Source: Sisyra terminalis
Taxonomy: Eukaryota > Arthropoda > Insecta > Neuroptera > Sisyridae
Reading direction: 5' to 3'
DNA: 64,000 nucleotides
Assembly (NCBI GenBank): GCA_958496175.1
Contig: OY292275.1
Span: forward strand, 18,662,001 to 18,726,000
Both the position numbers and the translations under genes were made by a program. The notes below the pieces were generated by a model that did not search any database, was not told the origin of the DNA, and worked only from the letters and a program-made list of their open reading frames with translations. Below are positions 25,044 to 35,285 of this stretch, piece by piece (position 1 is the stretch's first letter; each line of letters opens with the position of its first letter).

Positions 25044-25080
25044 CCTGAGGAAGGCTCAATAAAAGGGCCGAAACTTCGCG
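25044..25080 (+). other. Hammerhead-like motif, possible retroelement end
   Basis: The segment reads CTGAGGA, then GGCTC-loop-GGGCC, which can pair with one G-U, then GAAAC. This is the order of a hammerhead ribozyme core (CUGANGA, stem II, GAAA). An extra A before stem II and the lack of a clear stem III and cleavage site argue against an active ribozyme. Penelope-like retroelements are known to carry hammerhead motifs in their terminal repeats. Confidence 0.4.
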
Positions 25081-25271
25081 AATAAAAATCAAGTTTTAGC
25101 TGCTAATTTTGATCCTAGTCCTCTGAAAATCTGCATTAAGTTATTAACCAAAGTATTAAATCTTTTATTAAGTTCAAATTATATTTTTTCGTTGACTTTG
25201 AACAGTTAAATTGTTTACATTATAAATAAAATATATTGAAGTCTTATTTATGCAATATATTTTACTATAAT

Positions 25272-25520
25272 TAACTATAAACTTAAATTTGAACAAAAGT
25301 TCAAACAAACTATTTCGATATCCAAGCAATCTCATCAGTGTTTATCAAGTAGTATTGGATATACTATGTGATGCGTAACTCAATACATATCAGTTACGTA
25401 GTGATCCAATACTATTTGATGACCACTGGTGAAGATTGCTTGGAAATCGAAGTAGGTTTCTGGACCATGCGTTAGTAATTCATTTGTTTGAACATTTGTT
25501 CAAATTTTTGTTCATAGTTT
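25272..25520. repeat. Imperfect palindrome, about 250 bp
   Basis: Outer arms 25,272-25,308 and 25,483-25,520 and inner arms 25,313-25,360 and 25,404-25,451 pair with each other around a centre near 25,385. Read on the minus strand the left arm holds CTGATGA...GATATCGAAA, while on the plus strand the right arm holds CTGGTGAAGATTGC...ATCGAAG. These are inverted copies of a hammerhead-like motif. The arrangement resembles the inverted terminal repeats of Penelope-like insertions. Confidence 0.7.
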
Positions 25521-26489
25521 ACTAAGGTAAATTATATAACATTTTATTTAGTTGTTTTTCTTCAGATTCACTATTATTTAATAGTTCTATTTCAATTTTT
25601 CAATCTTTCTTTGTAGTTTCGCGTTCTTGGCGAAAAAATTTGGAGGTGATAGTTAACACAGTTTCTGTTATTCAATCAATCTGAAATTTTGCATATAGAC
25701 TACATAAAATTTTCATCTAGTCAAATTTATATTTCTGCTCGATTAAAGAGACTAACGGAGTATTGAAATTTAAATGTAAGAGACAAAAACAACTATTTCA
25801 GATTTAATTATGAGCATGATTCTTAAAGTGACCAAGACTATGAGTAAAAAAAATAGTGCTTATGGCACGAATAAGTATACAGTTTTTGCGTTTCCAATTA
25901 TAAATGACTTAATCCAAATTTGCAAAGAACGAACAAAGCCAATTTAAAAAATCAAAATTTAGTGAACTAGGTCGACTTGTCGGTTTAACAATTATTATTT
26001 TGTTAATTTCTTACAATTTAATTCCATATGAATTTTTAATTGTTTTATACTTAACGAACAAATAGTTAATAAACATGTGCAAATTAGTGGGTATTATCGT
26101 GGATGAGGCAAGACAGCGTGGATCAAAACCATTATGATGAAATTTATTCGCGAAAATTCAATTAAAATTCACAGAAAATATAATCAAATCAGCCTATGTC
26201 CTTTTGAGGAACGTCAATATTAGGTAACGTTGCATTTAATTTTTTGTTTATCCTATAATTCGCGATAACGTTTTTGATTCACACTAACGTTTTTGATCTA
26301 CAGAAATAGTAACGAACTTTTATAAAATTCTCGCATTTATAAGTAACACTCCAAATGTTAAGTATAGTCATTAAGAAAATCACAAATGTTTCCAAAATAG
26401 AAAAATACGTTAATAAATAAAATGAGATCAAGAGTTAAATGTAACCGATTTAAAATGAAAACTTATTTTTAATGGATTATTTTCTTACT

Positions 26490-26920
26490 TTTTAGAGTAG
26501 CGAAAATTTAGCTTTTGATTTCAAAATTAGTTAAGGAAAAATGTGAATCTTAAACTGAGTTTTTCTTACCTAGGTTTACTGTTCATAACACAATAATATC
26601 CACCTCCTATATAATAAAATATTAATAAGAAATACCATACAAATTTTGATATTCCTTGTGCAATCAATACACATTCCTTTATAGTATGTACATTGCAGAG
26701 TATATTCCAATAACTTCAGTGTATATTGTAAGAATGTGTACTAATTGTAGAAAAAGTATCAAAATCGTTTGGTATTTCTCATGAATATTTTATTAGAGAT
26801 TATGAGAGGTGAATATTGTTGTGTTATTAACTGTAAAAAAGGTAAGAAATACTGTTTAAACTCCACATTTTTCCTATATTAATTTGAAAATTAAACAATT
26901 TACTAAATGTATACTTCGAA
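26490..26920. repeat. Older foldback element, about 430 bp
   Basis: The left arm (26,490-26,690) and right arm (about 26,725-26,920) are inverted copies with moderate divergence. Matching blocks include TTTTTCTTACC, ATAACACAATAATAT, CACCTC, AATAAAATATT and GAAATACCA, in order on the left and reversed on the right. The spacer is about 35 bp. No open frame or clear target duplication was seen, so it is probably a decayed hairpin MITE. Confidence 0.75.
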
Positions 26921-27489
26921 ACTATAAAAAATATCCAAGAAGCAACATTGTTTGAATTACAAACCAAGTTTATTGTTCCTTTATTGTTTGTGATTTAAAC
27001 AACTTTCATATTATTAAAATGTGGATAGATCTAAGGCTTCAAGACAATTCTTATAAAACTTTTTATTTCTTTAGTTATCCCTACAATAAATCGAAAGAAA
27101 AAAAAATAGGGGTCACTGAACCTAACAAGGTATATCTAGCCTTATATTTTTCACACATGGCATATTAACAACACGAATCTTTGCGTTAAGTTTATGTAAA
27201 AGCTTTCAAATGTTAGCATTTAAAATTAAAACAAAAATTTAATAAAACTTATTAAGAATTACAATTGATTTGTGCGATTTAAATAAAGCGTTTTTTACTT
27301 TTTTTTTTACTTTTTTTTTTTTGATTTATTAAATACCAATATCTTTTCGTAAAGAAAGTGACCTCAAAATATTAATCCTATAGATAACTATGAAATTAAT
27401 TTTCCAAAACAATAATTAACATGGAATTTTTAGGGTAAAAAAGTGACAACAATTTTTTTTAATTGTAATTTACAGCTATTAACAATACC

Positions 27490-27637
27490 GTTATTTATAA
27501 TAACTAATAAGATCTTAGTGACTTAGGGATCAATAAAATCCGTATTCGGGAAATATCGAAAATTTGCTCCTATCGAGAATTGAACCCAATACCTATTGGT
27601 TTTGGAACGGCCATCTTAACTACTCGGCCACCAGTAG
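27490..27637 (-). repeat. tRNA-derived SINE copy 6
   Basis: On the minus strand: CTACTGGTGGCCGAGTAGTT, GGCCGTTCCAAAACCAATAG, a good B box GGGTTCAATTCTCG, then GAGCAAATTTTCGATATTTC and CGAATACGGATTTTATTGAT. The 3' half of the tail is degraded. Confidence 0.85.
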
Positions 27638-28094
27638 ATGAAAATAAATTGAAAAAAAGTAATTAAATCACCTGTTGAAGCTGGCCATAAAACATTTAAT
27701 TCTCGGTAGCGATTTGGTTTTGCTATAGATCCAGATTTCGTTGACTGTTTTTATTCCAGCGTTATTATCGACGAAGATTTCCGGTCATACCAAATTGTGC
27801 TAACCGTCAAATGCATAGCTTTAGAAAAGTTGATTTTAGCTGTGTATATAAATTAAAGTTCAACATATTACCAAAATATATTTTCATTCCAAAAATAGAT
27901 TTGATTCAAGGAATTTAAAGAATTTTCAACTTTAAAATAAGTTTTTTGTTTTACTAGTAAAGTTTGTGAAACTTTAACCAAGTGAAAACTTGGATTAGGA
28001 TAACAATAGAAATATTTACCAAGACGTAAACTGAAATATGTTTTATCAAACTATTAGACTGATGTGAGCTCTTAAGCATCACAATATATAAAAT

Positions 28095-28230
28095 AGCTGC
28101 TATGTGTCGAGTGGGTTCTAGGTTCAAATTCTATGACCGAAAATATTTTAAATATCGTCCTACGAAATTATTGGGAATTCTAGTGGCAAACCAAACCTTT
28201 AAGCTAAGTATTTAAATGCAACAGTAAATA
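28095..28230 (+). repeat. Divergent SINE-like copy
   Basis: A shorter relative of the same family. TGTGTCGAGTGGGTTCTAGG runs into a B box-like GGTTCAAATTCTATG, then ATTTTAAATATCGTCCTACG, TCTAGTGGCAAA and an AACAGTAAATAAATA end. Much of the head is missing, so membership is tentative. Confidence 0.5.
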
Positions 28231-28970
28231 AATATGATAAAATCTGGAATGTAGATAAAATTTATTTTGATTCAATTTTAGCGATTCAAGCAAAAAAGGT
28301 TAAAAAACTATTGAAGCTTAGCATTTTTTTAAAGCAGTATTATGCTTCAAAAAAATGTTTTTTTTTGGAAATGCTAATTTATAAGTAAAAATTAATAAAT
28401 CGACTGGTATGAAAAAAATATGAAGAAAAATTATGCTAAAGTTTTTAGTGGTTTAGAACTTGGGTCAACAACTTTAGTTTATACAGATAGTTTAGTGAAA
28501 AGCTCTTGAAATCTTTCACGATGTATATAAACAAAGTTTTTATTTTAAAAATGAAAAATAAAAGATTTATTACCAAATTGATAAGGGAATATAATATTTT
28601 TGTATGTCACAAATTTATATTTTTGACATGGGAGTTTATTTTTATTTTTAAATTCTAAGCTAGACAAACGTCGATACAAAGTATATGAAGCTAAACGTAT
28701 GAACTTAAAAAGATAAACTTTTCAATTGGTTCACCAACATAAATGTACAGTGTATACATTTAAAATTCATACTAAACTTCAAAAGTGAAACAAACTTTTG
28801 AGTTGAGTTTGACATTTTAAGTGTTTGATTTAGATTGAAAAATATATATACCTATGGGGTATTATCTACCGATTTTGTTTGAATTATATCAAATAAAACC
28901 ATTGAAATACTCAGAAGTAAATTAAAGCTATAAAAGAATCGAAAGAAATCATAAAGAAAGTTAGACTCAC

Positions 28971-29104
28971 CTCATAAACAGCACCCAACGGCATTACAAG
29001 ACAAGCGACCATTAAATCAGCGACCGCCAAGGATACTATTAAATAGTTAGCTACATTTTGGAGATTCCTTTCTAGAAGAATCGCTGCTATTACAAATACA
29101 TTTC
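28971..29104 (-). CDS. 5-HT1-type serotonin receptor, exon 3 (TM1-TM2)
   Basis: The exon lies between TTTTCAG and GTGAGT and encodes 44 codons after completing a split glycine codon. It reads [20 protein letters not shown] and continues to [20 protein letters not shown], then E. This is the class A GPCR TM1 end with the conserved GN pair, the first intracellular loop, and TM2 with the conserved LAVAD aspartate. The wording is closest to insect 5-HT1 (5-HT1A/1B-like) receptors, which couple to Gi/o and lower cAMP at the plasma membrane. The exon ends in phase 0. The next expected exon (TM3 with the DRY motif) was not found to the left, so the following intron is either very long or leaves the window. 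Confidence 0.92.
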
Positions 29105-30565
29105 CTGAAAATAATAGACATATTAGACTTAAGAATTAAATTGCCTGTCATTATGAAAATGAGAAAGGCATTCTCGGTTGTTTCTTACACAAAACGACCG
29201 TTATTATAAGAATATGATCATTAAAAAAACCCCGAATGAATATGTCTCAGTTAGCTTTTAAAACCCATTTATATCTAAATATTTATTGGAGAAAACTGTG
29301 AACGATGGTTTTTTTAAACGTTTTAAAAGATTATCAGTCATAAATAAAAACGATAAATAAAATTTTACAGAAAAATAAAAAAGATAAACGTTTAAATTTT
29401 TTTTCCGGCAAATTGACGTAAAAGCGTAATTTGTCTTTTCCAGCAAAAGCACAAAACAATTTTTTTCAAAGTATTTACCTACATACATATATTCATCAAT
29501 TCATTTAAGCTTTTAGATGAAAATTTGTCTAACAAAATTAATGTCGATTTTATGTAAAGGAGGTAAATGTTTTATTTAAACTAAGATTTTCTTTCTATGT
29601 GGGGATTTGAGTAAAGCTTTTATTTTGCTTTTTAAACTGACAGTGACGGTAAGAGTCATCAATTCAATGTTGAGTTTTCTGCAGATTGTAATTTTACAAA
29701 CAGACTTTTTTAACGTTCAGTAAAAACAGCAATCTTTTATTTATAAAAGAAAAAGATTTTTTTCTTTTATTTTAAGAATTTGAAACAATTGCGGTTTTTG
29801 ATTGGTTACAAGGGAAAAATTAAGTTCAACTATAGCACAGAATACATCAAATTATTAAAAGTACCTTTCCAAATGTTCAAAGAAGGTTCATATTTTATAT
29901 AAAATTTTAATTGTAACGTATATTGTAAATGCGATGGTGCAAAAGGAAATGTACGACCCTTGTAATTAATTCACGTGAAACCTATTTTCTCATACTACTT
30001 CAAATTATTCTAGTCTTATGAACCAATTATTGAACATTTTGGCTTTTGGTTCGTTCATATAAAGATATTTGTTTTATTATGCCACATATGTATGTATGCA
30101 AATGTAAAAAAAAATTAAAGTATTACTTTTCTCTTTTAGTACAAATATTTAAAATACCAAAATGATAAATTAAATTTATTAATTATAAAATTTGTCATAT
30201 CTAATGCATAAGCATACTTGAAAATCTAATGTTGAATATAGAAATACAACTTGAAAAATCAATACGGCCGTCCACCGTTTAACTTTATACCTTGAACTAT
30301 AATTTTAATTAAACTCAAATTTTGCAAACTATTTTTGTTTTTATATATTATGGGTTGATGATTTAGTGAACATTTGATTAACATTTCATTAACCATAGCT
30401 TACAAATCAGTATAATCATAAAGTTCATATTTTAAATATTGTTTTGCTATATATAATTTTTTGTGTTAATATAAAATACTAACCGCATGTTTTCAGTAAC
30501 TTGGATGGAAAATAATTTGGTCTTTAATTTTCAAATTTTTGCAACGTTTCCTTGATGTACTATAG
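29105..30565 (-). other. Intron of the serotonin-receptor gene, left part
   Basis: AT-rich intron with no further coding exon seen; the frame at 29,258-29,488 is chance-like. Confidence 0.6.
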
Positions 30566-30950
30566 GGACCGGAAAGTATTATCGTTTCTTAGCCTATGGT
30601 ACGGAATCAATCGTTCGATCTTATGTTATCCATCAACTAACGCATTAATGTAAAGTAGAATATTCCAACTATGATGTTACATAATTTTTTATATTGCCTG
30701 TTGAAGCTTAAATAACGCAGGAACCAAAATAATTCGGTTTTTTAAACATAATTTAAAACCCAAAATTTTGTAACAAGTTTTAATTTTAACTCAATGATAT
30801 AATCAATGTCAATATCATTAACCTTTTGAAAACTAGTGTATCTACAACTTCTTAAACTTTTTATTGGCAAATGAGTATAAATCACTTGATTATTGTTATA
30901 ATAAAAATATCTACTAAGAAAAATATCTGAATATTGTATTATGAACATCA
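30566..30950 (+). repeat. Mariner-like terminal fragment in intron
   Basis: It starts ATAGGGACCGGAAAGTATTA, which resembles mariner-type terminal repeats. From 30,738 the sequence aligns with 56,575-56,720 (shared TTTAAAAC-CAAAATTTTG, CAATGATAT, AACCTTTT, ACTTGATTA-type blocks in the same order). The second copy at 56.5 kb has both ends; here the far end was not found. Confidence 0.55.
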
Positions 30951-32298
30951 TTAATTTTTACCAGGTTGAAAATATTGTTCCGAATGAAATAAATAGAAAT
31001 TTTATGGAACACCTCCCACATTACCCATCTCCCATATTTACCCCCAAATTATCTGTTTTAGGCATTATTTAATTTTAGCTGACAAAATAAACTAATGTTG
31101 CATAATCATTAGTATCACTGAGAAAAGGAAAATATTGGGAATTTGGGGTACAATGGTTTTTAATTATCACCTCTTTCCCCCAAAAACACATTTTAAATCA
31201 ATAGTTTTATTGACCTTGGGAATTTTATAAGCGCGATAATGGTATTTTGTACAAAAGATTTATTCCTCCACTATGACATACTACTTCTATAAACTTTTAC
31301 GTCTGATATGCGTATCGATTGGAATACTTATGCATTGATCATATATCACTTCAATATGTCTAGATACAAAATTTAAACGAAACCGTTGAAAGTCTTAATG
31401 GGAGTTTTCATACTTTTAGAACGAAAATAGATGAAGAAAGTTTGTAAAGAAATCAAATAATGTACTGTTTTCGTTTTTATTCTAATTTTTTGAAATACTG
31501 CTAATCGATATCATATACAGCTAATCGATTTTTGTTGAACCAAACACTATTATTTGTAATAGTGCAAAATTAAATAAAATTTAGAAGCTGCAGTATAAAT
31601 TTTGTTAATTAACAAGTATGATAAAGTATAAGATAAGTATTATAAGATGATTGTTTACTTTCTATTTTTATCTTCCATTTTTTGTTGTTGATAACATTTA
31701 TATGTATTCAAATTATGTATCCATGTATCCAAATGATAACTTGTACAGTTTCCAAATTACATTTTTGCAGTCAAATAGAATAACTTTTTACTACTTGAAC
31801 TAAATTTTTCCTTTTTTGAGAAAAGCCGGTTAAAATGTTCAATTCATCCGAAACTTATTTGAAGATTTTATCTAACAGGATCAATAGGAACGCGAATTCA
31901 ATTCATTGTGCAGTAACTTTTTTGATAAGGGTCAGTTAAATATAATTCACACAACGGCTGCATATGTCGTTTGATTTATTTATTATTTAATGCGCCCTAA
32001 TATGATTTTAATTCTACACAACTTTATTACAGAAATGAAATAATTAGCTGCTTCAATTGAATTTTAATGAACAGTGGAAAAAATAAATTTGTACAGAGTT
32101 TCAATTAAAAACAAAATAAAAAATAAGCTTTTTGAAGAGATTATTTTGTCGTTGAATAAACCGCAATTAAGTTTTATACCGAGAAATTAAAAAAAATTTT
32201 TGTTCCACAATACAAATAGGTATTAAATCGGCAGCTGGCAACAATTGGAAAAGACAAACGTAGATTTTACTTGAAAAATGAAAACTTTAGTGACTCAC
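30951..32298 (-). other. Intron of the serotonin-receptor gene, right part
   Basis: AT-rich, without recognisable coding or repeat signatures. It contains the run of CCCCCAAA/TTACCCCC-type short C patches near 31,020-31,190. Confidence 0.5.
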
Positions 32299-32529
32299 CA
32301 ATTACAGTAATAAGAATCATTAAGCCAAGAAACACAGATGTTATGTACATGAAAATCGTATCATACAAGTCTTCTGTAGTTGTTTCATTGATGAGAGTAG
32401 CATTGATCGTAGCGTTTTCACCACACGTGTTATTAATCCATTCTCCCGAGCAGTTAAATGCCAGAAGAAGTACTTCCAAGTCGTTTGGAATGTAACCATT
32501 CGTAACTCCCATAGGAAATTCGTAATACT
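32299..32529 (-). CDS. 5-HT1-type serotonin receptor, exon 2 (N-terminus to TM1)
   Basis: It follows a T-rich tract with TTTTAG and ends at G|GTGAGT. The exon starts with AG, completing a split codon (GAG, Glu) with exon 1, and ends with the first base of the TM1 glycine codon. It encodes the extracellular N-terminus with several N-glycosylation sequons (NCS, NNT, two NAT, NET) and two cysteines, then TM1 (IFMYITSVFLGLMILITVIG). An alternative acceptor two bases on (AGAG|TAT) would keep codons whole but would not join exon 1 in frame. The methionine at 32,512 within this exon is internal, not the start. Confidence 0.9.
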
Positions 32530-33232
32530 CTAAAATTAAAAAAAAAAAACTTTTATCACTTCATACTGGTTATATTAAAGAAATTGATTAAATGTTTAAG
32601 TTTAATTTTGGGAGCCATTTGCTTAAAAACATTTATTGTAAATTCCTCAGAGCATTAAAGCGTAGACTTCTAAAAATAAAATATGCAATAAACTTAATGT
32701 AACTTGTTTTGTTTGAAAATATTAACGACTCGATTGTTATGCTATCTAAAGGATTTCCCTAAATAAGTTATTCGAATGGAAATAATCTAAATAGGTTTGT
32801 TTCCTTTGGAAATTAATTTTTATTTCAATAACTTATTAATTTATTATAATTTCATTACATTTTAAATGGATTATTTAACATAGTTAAAAAAAGGTGATCT
32901 AATATCTATTTTTGTTTTAAAACTTTAAAACTATTTACTATAACCAAATTTGTTAATAACTGCAACTATAACTACAACCTATAACGATAACTAAAACTAT
33001 AATTTCTGCTATATTAATTTAAAAGAGTTTTTTGTTAATGCGACGTAATTTTACTCACACTAAATAATATTATTGTTAAATACATTGTTTTTCAACAAAG
33101 GTTATAAAAATATTTTTGAACTAAACGAAATAATTATCCTCAAGAAAATAATTTTGTGTAATATAAAATTAACAACAATGTATTCTGTGTATTATTAATG
33201 TTATGCAGAGGAAAGGGAAAAATTATGACACT
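32530..33232 (-). other. Receptor intron 1, 3' part
   Basis: AT-rich intron with the T-rich acceptor tract at 32,531-32,555. Nothing else recognised. Confidence 0.55.
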
Positions 33233-33485
33233 ATTCCCATGGCTCGACAGAAACAGGGAGTTAAACACAAAGAATAAGATCATTCTCATAAAGTATTCGG
33301 TAGACCATGCTGCCTTATGCAAGACCATGTTGAAGCTCTACTATCGAGACAAATCTAGGTAAACTTCAAGTGGCACAGAATGGGTTTCTTAGATTTACTC
33401 TTAATGCTCCAAGGCATACAATGATTCAGATTTTGCATGACAAAGCAGAATTACCCTTAATAAGAGAACTCTTGAGGGAAGTGTA
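33233..33485 (+). pseudogene. Jockey-type LINE reverse-transcriptase fragment
   Basis: On the plus strand LDRNRELNTKNKIILIKY (33,242-33,296) and, after frameshifts, KLQVAQNGFLRFTLNAPRHT (from 33,361) and LPLIRELLREV match the thumb/C-terminal part of Jockey/CR1-like reverse transcriptases (usual form: N.KNKL.LYK..., LQ..QNKFLR...NAP). Catalytic motifs are absent, because only this downstream piece was inserted or survived. It lies in receptor intron 1, opposite to the gene. Confidence 0.75.
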
Positions 33486-34029
33486 ACGTTAACTGAACAG
33501 AAATGGTAAATATAACGAAAATAAATCGAAACAGCTTAGTTGCTTATGATTAGTGGGTTAAAAAAGTTAAACATATTTTATTGACAATTGTGATTTTGGG
33601 CACTTCTATCAAATGCTTAAAAGCATTTTTCAATCATTGAGTTATGAATTAATGGCTTCTTCCTGAAGGAATTATTAATTTCATTAAAATTTTAAATCTT
33701 CTAATGACTTATATTATGTCGTTATTTGTTATTGTTAAATAAGTAAGTAACTGATCAATATTTGAAACTCAATAAGGCAGGAGTTGATTTATAATGGCGG
33801 AGATAGTAATCCCTCAGTAATGATTCTTCGCTTTACTAAACAGAACTTCGTGCTTTCGTATAATGTAGTCAGTTTTAAGTGACTAATACAAACTTAACTT
33901 CTGTCGAATTTTAACCGAAGATGTTTTAGTCGTGGTTTGAATCTAAAATGAAAGTTGGATTCTACATACCAATAGTATTTCAGATTATCATCGAGGTTTC
34001 GTATGTAAGAGGCAGTTTATACCAATATG

Positions 34030-34341
34030 TTACGTTAACATCTCCAAATATAAAACGCATGTTTTAAATAACTTTTTTGTGGGATTTTTACGTTTTGAAA
34101 ATATTAAACAAGTAGGTTCCGCGGATTTTGATCGAAGGGAATCAAATTCAGGTAGGGTTATATGAACTGGAAAAACAAGAACTGACGAGTTCCGAGGAAT
34201 TTTGACTAGATCGGGGATGCTAGAGATATAGATACCAGATGTTATAGTTGATAGAAAAATGTTCATTAGCGATGGTAATATTCGAAGAACTTGCAGATAT
34301 TTAATATATTTAATAAAATAATAGTTAATTAAATAATACAA
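34030..34341 (-). other. Unrecognised open frame in receptor intron 1
   Basis: A 103-codon frame whose second half (ISSIPDLVKIPRNSSVLVFP, then HITLPEFDSLRSKSAEPT) has a more balanced composition than neighbouring chance frames. No motif or family is recognised. It reads in the same direction as the receptor gene, but no convincing acceptor plus donor pair frames it. It might be a transposon remnant. Confidence 0.2.
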
Positions 34342-34362
34342 TAAATATTTTTTTCCTTTGGA

Positions 34363-34505
34363 TTAATTTCCATATGAGGGTATAGAATTGTGTGTTAATT
34401 TCTGTGTGAGGAATTTTCTGTGAGTAAATTTCTATCTGGGCAACTTTCGTATGAGCACTAATACAAGTGAGCAACTTTTAATGGGCCAATTTCATGGGAG
34501 GATTT
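34363..34505 (+). repeat. Degenerate minisatellite, unit about 15-16 bp
   Basis: About nine imperfect units in tandem, with the form AATTTCTGTGTGAGC. Examples are AATTTCCATATGAGG, AATTTCTGTGTGAGG, AATTTTCTGTGAGTA, AATTTCTATCTGGGC, AACTTTCGTATGAGC and AACTTTTAATGGGCC. It lies in receptor intron 1. Confidence 0.7.
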
Positions 34506-35139
34506 TTTAAATTCTTTCAGGGATATAAATATAAGCTAATGAGCTCATTAGGTCGATTTTAGTTTCGGAAACAAACGAGCTTAACTTTATAAATCAGCAT
34601 TTCGGAAAAGGTCGATCGCTTCAAAATCATCATATGAATACTTAAATAGTCCTTATTGTTATTGTATGCAAATTATTGATATCTTACTTAGTTGGAAGTG
34701 TGACAAAATAAGAAGAAAAGGTAAGTTTCTAGTATGGAACTGACAATTATTTATAAAACTCGATAGATTTTCACATCAAATTTAAAGCTAGTATAAAAAT
34801 AAAACCTTATAATATTGATAAAAAATAATTAAAGATATTCTTAAAGTTGTTTCTAAATTTTTTATTTGAGTTTATTAAATTATGGTAGTTTGATATTTTT
34901 TTGAAAGAAGAAATTGACGCTTTTCTCTTAAAATTTGATCAAAAAATTAATGCTTTTTTGTGAGATTATAAATGTATTAAGAAAAAAAATCAATTAAGAA
35001 GCATTAAAATGAATAGCATGTAATAGGCTTAATTTAGTTATGTTGATACATAGTTAAAATAAAGTGCAATATAATTGTCATTTATTGTTTGTTTTTTGTC
35101 TTTGATTAAAATACAAAAGATTTATTTTATAAAACATAC

Positions 35140-35230
35140 CATTGTTAAGGCCAATATTCTCCGATTGTTGAATAACATCATTGATGTGGCCAATGGAGGC
35201 CGGCGAAGCCTTGAGCGGATTAATAGACAT
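35140..35230 (-). CDS. 5-HT1-type serotonin receptor, exon 1 coding part
   Basis: The exon spans 35,285-35,140 (acceptor TTGTTACAG, donor G|GTATGT), so it is preceded by at least one untranslated exon. Coding starts at the ATG at 35,230: MSINPLKASPASIGHINDVI continuing to IGLNN plus one base. That base and the AG of exon 2 make a glutamate codon, giving an uninterrupted frame into the N-terminus and TM1. The segment is markedly GC-richer than its surroundings, as expected of real coding sequence. It has no signal peptide, which is usual for amine GPCRs. The 55-nt leader in this exon contains an upstream ORF overlapping the start. That this is the true initiator is inferred from phase and composition. 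Confidence 0.82.
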
Positions 35231-35273
35231 TATATGGCCTCTGGTTTCTCGATAACGGTGTCGGATCCGTCAT
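35220..35273 (-). promoter_or_regulatory. Upstream ORF overlapping the receptor start codon
   Basis: An ATG at 35,273 in the exon 1 leader opens a 17-codon frame that ends at TAA (35,222-35,220), beyond and out of frame with the receptor ATG at 35,230. Overlapping uORFs of this kind usually reduce initiation at the main start. Confidence 0.55.
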
Positions 35274-35285
35274 TCCGATGTGATC
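35231..35285 (-). other. 5' untranslated part of receptor exon 1
   Basis: Spliced leader sequence between the acceptor at 35,286 and the start codon. All three frames entering from the acceptor meet a stop or the main start, so it is non-coding except for the uORF. Confidence 0.65.

Noticed and set aside
25313..25451. Complete active hammerhead ribozyme
   Set aside because: CTGATGA and GAAA are present on the minus strand and a GTC precedes a long stem, but a stem III cannot be formed and the core is itself paired within the palindrome.
1..28970. Serotonin-receptor TM3-TM7 exons
   Set aside because: I looked on the minus strand for TM3/DRY-like and later TM motifs and found none by eye. A profile search would be needed to be sure.
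32271..32495. 74-codon plus-strand frame
   Set aside because: It is antisense to receptor exon 2, which has splice sites and a recognisable TM1.
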